DNA of 64,000 nucleotides from Brachybacterium sp042666875 (lineage in GTDB: Bacteria; Actinomycetota; Actinomycetes; Actinomycetales; Dermabacteraceae), in the NCBI RefSeq assembly GCF_042666875.1, contig NZ_JBHTCX010000011.1, positions 186,001 to 250,000 of the forward strand. The letters are read 5' to 3'. The notes below the pieces were generated by a model. The model saw only the letters and a list, made by a program, of their open reading frames with translations. It was not told the DNA's origin and ran no database searches. Positions 35,478 through 43,172 of the stretch are shown piece after piece. The position numbers and the translations under genes are program-made. Every line of letters starts with the position of its first letter. Within the stretch, counting starts at the first letter, position 1.

Positions 35478-37847
35478 GTGAACACCACGTCGACGCAGGT
35501 CATCAACCGCAACGGAGCCTGGTGCTGGTTCCAGGACGAACGCGCCCTGGTCGATGCCGAGAAGGGGGTCCTGGTCGTCGGCTCGGTCGCCTCCGGCGGC
35601 GGCGAGCACGGCCACCGGCGCAAGGGAGACGTGGATCTGACAGTCGTGGACCTGGCCTCCGGGCGGGCCGACGTCGTCACTCTGCACCCCGGCCTGGAGG
35701 CCGATGACCACAACGCCCCCGCGCTGTTCCACCGGCCCGACGGTCGCTGGCTCGCCGTCTACACCCGGCACAAGAGCGACCCCTTCACCCGCTGGCGGGT
35801 GAGCGCCCCGGGCGACCCCACCACGTGGGGTGAGGAGCGGACCTTCGACTGGAGCGAGCACACCGCGGGCGGCGGCGTCACGTACTCCAACTTGCGCGAG
35901 GTCGACGGCCGCCTGTACTGCTTCGCCCGGGCCGTGAACGACGATCCCTGCGCCCTGGTCTCCACCGACCACGGAGAGAGCTGGCAGTACGCGGGCCGGC
36001 TCGTCGGCCGCCCCAAGATCGGCTACGTCAACGGCTACGCCCGCTACGCGGACGGCCAGCGCGGCCTGCACCTCCTGGTCACCGACCACCACCCGCGCGA
36101 CCACGACAACTCGATCTACCACGGCTATCTCTCCGGCGGCCGGCTCCACGACAGCCGGGGCCGCGCGCTGGAGTCCCCGCTGCTGAGCGAGCCCGCACCG
36201 GATCAGGCGCTGCTGACCACGGTCCTGGAGGCCGGCACCGAGCTCGGCGGCGCACGCCTCGGCCACGCGTGGACCACAGACCTCCGCGAGGCCGACGGGA
36301 CGCTCGCGGCCGTGATGACGGCCCGCGCCGACCACGTGGCAGCGCCCGACGGCTCGGATCTCGGCCGCAACGTCGAGGTCCCCGACCTGCGGTTCGTCTA
36401 CGCCCGCCTCGGGGCCGACGGGACCTGGGGCACCTCGCCGCTGGCCAAGGCAGGCCCCGGACTGCTGCCTCACGAGCAGGACTACACCGGCCTGGCCGCG
36501 ATCGATCCCTACGACGTCGATACCGTCGTCATCTCCACGCCCATCGACCCGCGCGATGACGCCCGCCTCGCCCGGCGCGAGCTGTTCGAGGGACGCACCG
36601 AGGACGAGGGCCGCAGCTGGCGATGGACCCCGCTCACCCAGGACTCCGAGGTCGACAACCTGCGCCCGATCATCGCCCCCGGCGACCCGGAGACCACGCG
36701 TCTGCTGTGGTTCCGCGGCGACATGCGCTCCTCACAGGACTACGACTGCGAGATCGCCCTGCGCAGCACGCCACGGCGCCGCGCGAGGTCCGAGGAATCG
36801 GCTCCCGCCGCGGAGACCGCCACCTCGGAGGCCGCCACCTCGGAGGCCGCCACCGCGGAGACCGCTACCGCGGAGACGGCCATGGTCGCGCGACTCAGCA
36901 CGCTGCGCGGCCACGCCACCTGGGACGAGGCCGGGCAGGACGCCCAGCGCGCCTGGGAGGCCCCGTACGGGCCCGCCGAGCAGTGGCCGCTCACCGTGGA
37001 GGACCGCCTGCTGCCCGGGCCGCACGGTCGGGTGCCGGTGCGGCTGTACACCCCGCAGGCCCCGGCCACCGGCCCACGCCCCTGCCTGGTGTGGCTGCAC
37101 GGCGGTGCCTTCGTCCACGGTGACCTCGACATGCCCGAGGGCGACCACGTGGCGCGCGGCGTCGCGGGCCGGGCCGACGCGGTCGTGGTCTCCGTCGACT
37201 ACCGCCTGTGCGATCAGCCCGACGGCACGCCCGCGCGAGGGTTCCCCGACGGTCCCGGCCACGTCCATGCCCCGATCCCCCTGGACGATGCGTGCGCGGC
37301 CATGGCGTGGGTGCGGAAGAACGCGGAGAGCCTCGGCATCGACCCGGCCCGGATCGCGATCGGCGGTGCCAGCGCGGGCGGTGCCCTGGCCGCGGCCGGG
37401 TCGCTTCGGCTGGCCGAGGAGGGCGCACCACCGGCGGCGTCCCTGCTGATGTACCCGGTGGCGCATCCGCTGATGCCGGAGGCGACCCCCGAGGAGGCCG
37501 AGGCGCTCGCCGCCACGCCGGAGATGCTCAGGTTCCCGCCCGAGCGGATGCGGGAGATGTCCGAGAACTATCTCGGCGGGCCGCTGCCGGAGGCGAGCCC
37601 GTACGAGTTCCCAGGACTGGCGAGCCGCGAGCAGCTGGCCGTGCTGCCCCGCACTTACCTCGAGGCCGACGAGTTCGACGACCTGCGCCTCAGCGCCCGC
37701 CGCTATGCCGAGCAGCTGCGCGAGGCCGGGGTCGACGTCGAGTACGTCGTCTGTCGCGGCGTCTCCCACGGGCATCTGAACAAGGTGGGCCTGCCGCAGG
37801 CCTTCGCCTCGATGGACACGATGGCGAAGCTGCTTGGCGAACTCTGA
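35478..37847 (+). CDS. BNR_4 beta-propeller fused to an alpha/beta-hydrolase esterase
   Basis: This 789-residue protein has two catalytic-type domains. Residues 1-430 match BNR_4 propeller proteins (GAWCWFQDERALV near residue 13, DDHNAPALF, VNGYARYADG), a fold used by rhamnose-linked lyases and rhamnosidases such as PL24, PL25, PL42 and GH145. A repeated SEAAT/AETAT linker (about 445-470) leads to an HSL-type esterase with HGGAFVHGD near 541, the nucleophile motif GGASAGG near 630 and His in GVSHGH near 762. The start is a GTG behind GAGAGGAGAC. No signal peptide is seen. It may remove both esters and a terminal sugar from one imported oligosaccharide. Confidence 0.75.
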   Translation: MNTTSTQVINRNGAWCWFQDERALVDAEKGVLVVGSVASGGGEHGHRRKGDVDLTVVDLASGRADVVTLHPGLEADDHNAPALFHRPDGRWLAVYTRHKSDPFTRWRVSAPGDPTTWGEERTFDWSEHTAGGGVTYSNLREVDGRLYCFARAVNDDPCALVSTDHGESWQYAGRLVGRPKIGYVNGYARYADGQRGLHLLVTDHHPRDHDNSIYHGYLSGGRLHDSRGRALESPLLSEPAPDQALLTTVLEAGTELGGARLGHAWTTDLREADGTLAAVMTARADHVAAPDGSDLGRNVEVPDLRFVYARLGADGTWGTSPLAKAGPGLLPHEQDYTGLAAIDPYDVDTVVISTPIDPRDDARLARRELFEGRTEDEGRSWRWTPLTQDSEVDNLRPIIAPGDPETTRLLWFRGDMRSSQDYDCEIALRSTPRRRARSEESAPAAETATSEAATSEAATAETATAETAMVARLSTLRGHATWDEAGQDAQRAWEAPYGPAEQWPLTVEDRLLPGPHGRVPVRLYTPQAPATGPRPCLVWLHGGAFVHGDLDMPEGDHVARGVAGRADAVVVSVDYRLCDQPDGTPARGFPDGPGHVHAPIPLDDACAAMAWVRKNAESLGIDPARIAIGGASAGGALAAAGSLRLAEEGAPPAASLLMYPVAHPLMPEATPEEAEALAATPEMLRFPPERMREMSENYLGGPLPEASPYEFPGLASREQLAVLPRTYLEADEFDDLRLSARRYAEQLREAGVDVEYVVCRGVSHGHLNKVGLPQAFASMDTMAKLLGEL

Positions 37848-37868
37848 GTGCGGCGGGGCCGCTCGCTC

Positions 37869-39812
37869 TCACTCCCGGATCACAGCCACCCAGCTGACCT
37901 GGATGTCCGGTGACCGTGTCGGATGCAGGGTCAGCGTGATCGCTCCGGAGGCGTCGGGCCGGATCCCGGTGTACGCCGCCGCCTCCGCGGTGCCGGTGAA
38001 CAACCGCTGCGTCTCGGTGACCTCGCCGTTGACGCGCACCTCGGCGGCTCGGTTCGCCCACGGCCAGGGGTCGTAGTAGCCGACGTGGACCGCATAGCTC
38101 GCCTCGTCGAGGTTTCCGAACCGGTAGGTGAGGTCATCGTGATCGGTCCCGTAGCGCAGTGAGCGGTCCATCGAGTCCGTCGCGCTGCCCGAGGACTGCG
38201 AGCGACCCTCATAGCCCCACCGGGCGCCGGTGCCGGGATCCGTGCCGAAGGGCTGATCCGCCGCCGAGTTCCGCAGCGGTCGGCCCGACGCCTCCTGGCG
38301 CAGTGCGAGGTAGTCGCTGGTCTCCGCCCCGCCGGCGTTGACCAGGTAGGCGATGTGGTGGGGAGCAACCAGCACCAGCCGGCGCAGCGTCAGGCCCTCG
38401 GGCCCCGCCAGGGTGCCGGTGACTTCGACCTGCCCGGGGCGGTCGAGCTCGGCCTGCCAGCTCACGTGGCGCGTCTCCGCAGCGCTCCCGTCAATGTGCA
38501 GTCGTGCGGTGCGCGGCAGGCGCTCGGTCTGGCCGAAGCGGACGGAGGCCGGCATTCGCGCCTCGACGGTGTAGACGGGCTGGGCAGGCTGATCCTCCCA
38601 GCTCCAGCTCTCCTCCCAGAGGATCGAGGTCTCGGTGCCCTCGCCGAAGCGCATGGGCAGCCACACGTAGGGGGAGCCGGCGAGGTCGGAGGGCGTCCAG
38701 CGGTCGCCCATGTAGATATAGACGCCGCGCTCGGGGTCGACAGGGATGACGCAGGTGCTCTGCGAGCCGTACGTGTCCGACGCTCCCTCACCGCTGATGG
38801 GGCTGCCGTGATCGGTCCACTCGCCGAGGATCTCCGTGGCCGTGGCGTACTGGGCCGGGTTCGGGTCCCAGCCCGTCGCGCCCGACGTGATCAGGTAGTA
38901 CGTGCCCGCGCGCTTGAACAGGGCGGGCGCCTCGCGGTGGGCGCCGATGTAGGGCCGGGTGAAGTCCACGCCCTTGACCGCGTCCTCCGGGCCGGTGGCC
39001 AGGTACGTGAACTCCTCGTCGAGCCGGGAGATGAACAGCGAGTAGTTCTCCTCGCTGGAGTAGATGATGTACGCCGTGCCGTCGTCGTCGAGGAACAGGT
39101 TCATGTCCCGCGCCATCCCCGGGTTGTCCGGCTGGTAGTTCTCCTCGCCCTCGGGAGCGACGTGCAGACGGTAGCTGTCGATCCACCGGAACGGCCCGGT
39201 GGGGGAGTCGGCCACGGCCACACCCGCCCGCGCCTTGGCGTACTGCGCGTTGGACGTCTCGGACGGCCCGTCGGCGTGAACCCACATCACCCACGTCCCC
39301 CGAACCTCGTTGCGCAGGACCTTGGGTCGCTCGAGGATCGCGGGGTTCGCCTCGGTGTCGGGATCGTTGACCGTGACCAGGTCGCGGATCACCGCGGCCT
39401 TCTCGTCGTCGGTGTAGTCCCCGTACAGCGCGGTGAAGTACGGGTCGCTCTCGAGCTGGTCGGCGTGGTCGAGGGCGCGCAGCGCCAGCCCTTCGTCCTC
39501 CCAGGAGTACAGGTCGCGAGAGGAGTACACGTGGATGCCGGGACTGTCGTGGTACCCGTTCGAGCGGTCCTCGCCGTACCAGTAGTACAAGGGTCCCTCG
39601 GCGTCCGCGGTGACCAGCACCTGGCCACCGTGAGCCTGGATGATCTCGCCATCGGTGTCCTGCCACGGCTCGCCCGGGGAGAAGGAGCCCGCCGGATCCG
39701 GGGAGGGATCCTCGGCCCAGGCGGCGGTGGTGGCCAGGCCGGCCAGCGGTGCGGCGAGCAGAGCGCCGGTCAGGACGCGGCGGCGGGGAAGAGGTGTGGA
39801 GCGGTGCGGCAC
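37869..39812 (-). CDS. Secreted GH43 enzyme, exo-beta-1,3-galactanase-like
   Basis: This 647-residue secreted glycosidase has a twin-arginine signal (PRRRVLTGALL) with probable cleavage after AWA near residue 33. The five-bladed propeller begins DTDGEIIQAHGGQVL and YYWYGEDR, the pattern of exo-beta-1,3-galactanase GH43 members; RPKVLRN, RDMNLFLDDDG and HREAPALFKR (with the acid Glu) follow. A C-terminal beta-sandwich ends the protein. I chose the GTG at 39812, six bases after GAGGAG; an ATG 27 bases earlier has no ribosome site. It would trim type II arabinogalactan backbones outside the cell. Confidence 0.8.
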   Translation of the reverse strand: MPHRSTPLPRRRVLTGALLAAPLAGLATTAAWAEDPSPDPAGSFSPGEPWQDTDGEIIQAHGGQVLVTADAEGPLYYWYGEDRSNGYHDSPGIHVYSSRDLYSWEDEGLALRALDHADQLESDPYFTALYGDYTDDEKAAVIRDLVTVNDPDTEANPAILERPKVLRNEVRGTWVMWVHADGPSETSNAQYAKARAGVAVADSPTGPFRWIDSYRLHVAPEGEENYQPDNPGMARDMNLFLDDDGTAYIIYSSEENYSLFISRLDEEFTYLATGPEDAVKGVDFTRPYIGAHREAPALFKRAGTYYLITSGATGWDPNPAQYATATEILGEWTDHGSPISGEGASDTYGSQSTCVIPVDPERGVYIYMGDRWTPSDLAGSPYVWLPMRFGEGTETSILWEESWSWEDQPAQPVYTVEARMPASVRFGQTERLPRTARLHIDGSAAETRHVSWQAELDRPGQVEVTGTLAGPEGLTLRRLVLVAPHHIAYLVNAGGAETSDYLALRQEASGRPLRNSAADQPFGTDPGTGARWGYEGRSQSSGSATDSMDRSLRYGTDHDDLTYRFGNLDEASYAVHVGYYDPWPWANRAAEVRVNGEVTETQRLFTGTAEAAAYTGIRPDASGAITLTLHPTRSPDIQVSWVAVIRE

Positions 39813-39844
39813 GGAGGACTCCTCGTCGAGTCGTGTCATTCGCC

Positions 39845-39872
39845 GGAAAGCGTTTTACCGTGCTCCACGGTA
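39845..39872. promoter_or_regulatory. Operator/promoter region of the GH43 gene
   Basis: On the minus strand GGTAAAACGCTTTCC (39845-39859) shares AAACGCTTTCC with the site at 16979 before an orphan binding protein. TACCGT (39867-39872) is a possible -10, and CCGTG/CACGG arms overlap the edge (39858-39870). The match suggests one LacI-type repressor controls the secreted enzyme and a cognate binding protein. Confidence 0.55.
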
Positions 39873-39947
39873 GCGCAGCGGAGCGGTGCCGTGGGCTGGA
39901 ACCACGAGATCGATAGCGGTGGAGCCGGGAGCGACGTCGGTCTTCCC

Positions 39948-41240
39948 TCAGGCCCCCAGCAGGCGCTCGACGTAAGCGTTCGTGAACTTCCGGCCCGGAT
40001 CGAGCCGGTCGCGCAGGGCGAGGAAGTCCGGCAGGCGCGGGTACTGCGCCCGCACGGTCTCAGGATCCAGGGTGAACACCTTGCCCCAGTGCGGGCGCGG
40101 TGCGAACGGGGCCAGGCGCTCCTCGATCTCCGGGAGCAGCGCGTCCACCTCTGCCGGCAGCTGCTTCCACGTGAAGTGCACGCACGCGCTGTCGCGCTGG
40201 TAGGCGGGGGAGAGCCAGAGCTCGTCGGCCGCGACGGTGCGCACCTCCGAGGCGTGCAGCAGAGGACGGATCCGCTCACCCAGCTCCGTCACGGCGGCCA
40301 GTGCCTCGCCCACCTGCTCGCGCGGGATGAGGTACTCCGACTGGATTTCCTCCCCGTTGCTCGGGGTGAACTCGAGCCGGAAATGGGGCAGGCGTTCATG
40401 GGACGGGCCGGGTTCGCCGGTCTGGTCGGTGGTGAAGTCCGCCGGCATGCCCGGCAGCGGGTGGACGGCCTCCAGGGCGCGCCGGCCACCGAGCCACGCA
40501 TCGGGCAGTGGATCCTCGACGGCGGCGGACTGCTTGACCCAGGCCTGGGCGATGCGGCCGTCCCAGTGGTGGAACAGGCTCACGCTGTACCCGCCGGCGA
40601 GCATGGCCAGCAGATCCGCCGAGCCCATCCGGTCCGCGGGGAAGTCCAGGTGGACGCTCTGGCGCACCTCGAACGCGGGCACCAGGTCGAGGGTCAGGTG
40701 CGTGGTGATGCCGAGCGAGCCGAGGGCGAGGATCACCCCGCCGAAGATCTCCGGGTCCCGCTCGCGGGTGAGCTCGAGCAGGTCGCCGTCGGCCGTGACC
40801 ATCTCGATCGACCGCACCGAGGCCGCCAGCGCGCGGTTGCCGTCGCCGGAGCCGTGGGTGCCGGTCGCGCTGGCCCCCGCCACCGAGATGTGGGGGAGCG
40901 AGCCCATGTTCGCCAGCGCCCACCCGGCCTCGGCCGCTGCCAGGGCCAGCTCGCCGTAGCGGACGCCGGCGCCGACGCGCGCGGTGCCGGCCGCGGAGTC
41001 GATGTCGATGTCCGCGGGCAGCTGCGCCAGGGTCACCAGGTCCGCGTCGCTCGCCGCGATCGCGGAGAAGGAGTGCCGTGTGCCCAGCGCCCGGATCCGC
41101 GGGGACGAGGTCACGAGCTCCCGGAGCTCCTCGAGCGATCTCGGGGCGTGCAGCGGGCCGGGACCGTAGTCGATGGTCCCCGACCAGCTCGAGCCAGGGG
41201 CCGTGAAGACCGGCTCGTGCCGGGGCTCGGGAGAGGTCAT
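39948..41240 (-). CDS. FAD-linked alditol/aldonolactone oxidase
   Basis: This 430-residue flavoprotein of the alditol oxidase / gulonolactone oxidase group oxidises polyols or lactones with oxygen. ALGTRHSFSAIA near residue 54 holds the His that carries covalent FAD in actinobacterial alditol oxidase. GSLPHISVAGASATGTHGSGD is the rest of the FAD-binding domain (long motif, residues about 112-132). The C-terminal ALO domain has PHWGKVFTLD and GRKFTNAYV. The ATG has GAGG 8 bases upstream. It starts 31 bases after araA, so it probably shares its mRNA, and may act on arabinitol or another pentitol. Confidence 0.82.
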   Translation of the reverse strand: MTSPEPRHEPVFTAPGSSWSGTIDYGPGPLHAPRSLEELRELVTSSPRIRALGTRHSFSAIAASDADLVTLAQLPADIDIDSAAGTARVGAGVRYGELALAAAEAGWALANMGSLPHISVAGASATGTHGSGDGNRALAASVRSIEMVTADGDLLELTRERDPEIFGGVILALGSLGITTHLTLDLVPAFEVRQSVHLDFPADRMGSADLLAMLAGGYSVSLFHHWDGRIAQAWVKQSAAVEDPLPDAWLGGRRALEAVHPLPGMPADFTTDQTGEPGPSHERLPHFRLEFTPSNGEEIQSEYLIPREQVGEALAAVTELGERIRPLLHASEVRTVAADELWLSPAYQRDSACVHFTWKQLPAEVDALLPEIEERLAPFAPRPHWGKVFTLDPETVRAQYPRLPDFLALRDRLDPGRKFTNAYVERLLGA

Positions 41241-41271
41241 GCGCGCCACCTCGTCGTGTCGCCGGGCTGGC

Positions 41272-42780
41272 TCAGAAGCCCTGGCCGAGGCGGTAGAAGA
41301 CCTGGTTGGTGCGCAGCTCCTGGGCGAAGGAGCGCACGGTCGTCTCCTCGTCGATGACGGCGAGCTCGAGGTCGCCGATCTGGGCGAGGTCCTGCCAGGT
41401 CTCCAGGTCCACGGCGTTGCTCATCACGGTGTGGTGGGCGGCGCCGGCGGTCAGCCAGCACTCGGCGGAGGTCGCGAAGTCCGGCGCGGGCTCCCACACG
41501 GCGCAGGCGACCGGCAGGTTCGGCAGCGCCTCGTCGGGCTCGACGACGTCGACGACGTTGGCGATCAGGCGGAAGCGCTCGCGCATGTCGCTCATGGCCA
41601 CCACGACGGCCGGGCCGGCGTCGGCCGTGAACTTCAGCCGCACCGGGTCCTCGCGGTCGCCGATGCCGAGCGGATGGATCTCCAGCGACGGCGTCGACGT
41701 GGTCAGCGAGGGGGAGACCTCGAGCATGTGCGCGCCGAGGATCTTCTCCTTGCCGGGGTTGAGCTCGTAGGTGTAGTCCTCCATGAGGGAGGCGCCGCCG
41801 GGCAGGCCGTAGCCCATCACAGCGGCCACGCGCACCAGGATCGCGGTCTTCCAGTCGCCCTCGGCGCCGAAGCCGTACCCGTCGGCCATGAGGCGCTGGA
41901 CCGCCAGGCCCGGCAGCTGCCGCAGCCCGCCGAGGTCCTCGAAGTTCGTGGTGAACGCGCCGAAACCGCCGGATTCGAGGAACGAGCGCAGCCCCAGCTC
42001 CTGGCGGGCGCCGTAGCGCAGCGACTCGTGGCGCTCGCCGTCGGGGCGCAGCTCGGGGGCGAGGTCGTAGAGCTCCTCGTACTCGGCCACCAGGGCGTCG
42101 ATCGCGGAGTCCTCGATGCCGTCGACGACCTCGACCAGATCGTTGACGCCCCAGGTGTTCACGGAGACGCCCAGGCGCAGCTCGGCCTCGGTCTTGTCGC
42201 CCTCGGTGACGGCGACGCCGCGCATGTTGTCCCCGAAACGGGCGAGCTTCAGCGAGTGCATCTCGGCCCAGCCGGTGGCGGCGCGGGCCCAGCGGCCCAC
42301 CTTCGCCTGCACCGACGGATCGCTCGCGTGGCCGACGACGGTCTTGCGGTTCACGCCCAGGCGGGTGGCGATGTAGCCGAACTCGCGGTCGCCGTGGGCG
42401 GCCTGGTTGAGGTTCATGAAGTCCATGTCGATGCTGGACCAGGGCAGTTCGACGTTGGCCTGGGTGTGCAGGTGCAGCAGCGGTGTGCGCAGCGCGTCCA
42501 GACCCTGGATCCACATCTTGGCCGGGGAGAACGTGTGCATCCAGGCGATGACGCCGACGCAGGCGGGATCGGCGTTGGCGGCCAGGGCGACCTCGCGGAT
42601 CGCGTCGCGGTCGGTCAGCACCGGCTTCCAGACGATCTTGACGGGGATGTCCCCGGCGGCGTCGAGGGTCTCGGCGATGGTGCGGGACTGGTCGGCGACC
42701 TGGTCGAGCGTCTCCGGGCCGTACAGGCCCTGGCTGCCGGTGAGGAACCAGATCTCGCGGGTCTCGAAGGGGTTGTCCAC
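41272..42780 (-). CDS. araA: L-arabinose isomerase
   Basis: This 502-residue isomerase converts L-arabinose to L-ribulose. It opens with REIWFLTGSQGLYG, the family signature, and has WMHTFSPAKMWI, and FGAEGDWKTA with the metal-ligand Glu. Length equals the usual 500 residues. Translation starts at GTG, five bases after GGAGGAG; the frame continues upstream without support. A perfect operator palindrome lies at 42877. It is separated from araBD by the BCCT transporter gene. Confidence 0.96.
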   Translation of the reverse strand: MDNPFETREIWFLTGSQGLYGPETLDQVADQSRTIAETLDAAGDIPVKIVWKPVLTDRDAIREVALAANADPACVGVIAWMHTFSPAKMWIQGLDALRTPLLHLHTQANVELPWSSIDMDFMNLNQAAHGDREFGYIATRLGVNRKTVVGHASDPSVQAKVGRWARAATGWAEMHSLKLARFGDNMRGVAVTEGDKTEAELRLGVSVNTWGVNDLVEVVDGIEDSAIDALVAEYEELYDLAPELRPDGERHESLRYGARQELGLRSFLESGGFGAFTTNFEDLGGLRQLPGLAVQRLMADGYGFGAEGDWKTAILVRVAAVMGYGLPGGASLMEDYTYELNPGKEKILGAHMLEVSPSLTTSTPSLEIHPLGIGDREDPVRLKFTADAGPAVVVAMSDMRERFRLIANVVDVVEPDEALPNLPVACAVWEPAPDFATSAECWLTAGAAHHTVMSNAVDLETWQDLAQIGDLELAVIDEETTVRSFAQELRTNQVFYRLGQGF

Positions 42781-42873
42781 AGTGACTCCTCCAGGGAGAG
42801 GTAAAGGGGGTGGTGCGGATGCGCGCGGCGCGGGTACGCCGCAGAACAGGCTGCACCGCCGGGTGACCTCTCT

Positions 42874-42902
42874 AGGGTGAACGTTCACATCGCGGGAGTC
42901 AA
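42874..42902 (-). promoter_or_regulatory. araA promoter with AraR-type operator
   Basis: The perfect palindrome GTGAACGTTCAC (42877-42888) lies about 100 bases before araA. Minus-strand TTGACT (42897-42902) and a weak CACCCT (42874-42879) would give a 17-base spacer holding the operator. The same core occurs at 47820, 49097 and 49311. Confidence 0.65.
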
Positions 42903-42946
42903 GCGGTGCGGGGCAAGCCCTGCTGGTCTGGGGCGCCGTACGCCGA

Positions 42947-43004
42947 TCGAGTCGCGAGTTATATGCGTTAACCGGCCCTGAAGTGCCGATAACTCGCGAC
43001 TCGA
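42947..43004. repeat. Perfect 16-bp inverted repeat with 26-base loop
   Basis: TCGAGTCGCGAGTTAT (42947-42962) and its exact complement (42989-43004) lie between the BCCT terminator and the araA promoter. The position beyond a good terminator argues against a simple 3'-end role. It may be a binding site or an extragenic palindrome. Confidence 0.6.
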
Positions 43005-43053
43005 CCACCGGACCCGGACCTGACCGCAGCTCCGGCCCCGCCACCTGAGCACA

Positions 43054-43087
43054 GAAGGAGGCCGGCCCGAGTGGGCCGGCCTCCTTC
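43054..43087 (-). terminator. Intrinsic-type terminator after the BCCT transporter gene
   Basis: A perfect 15-bp stem (GAAGGAGGCCGGCCC and its complement) with loop GAGT lies 85 bases after the BCCT stop. It is very stable. The tail has few Ts, as is common in high-GC actinobacteria. Confidence 0.75.
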
Positions 43088-43172
43088 ATGCGCGAGACGT
43101 GGGGGAGTCGGCGTGCACGCCCGGCGGGCGGAACCGCGAGGGCGCCGCTGCGGGCCTCACGCCGACGTCATG

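Noticed and set aside
38355..41357. 1000-codon open frame on the plus strand
   Set aside because: Antisense to the GH43 and alditol oxidase genes; composition is low complexity and no family is visible.
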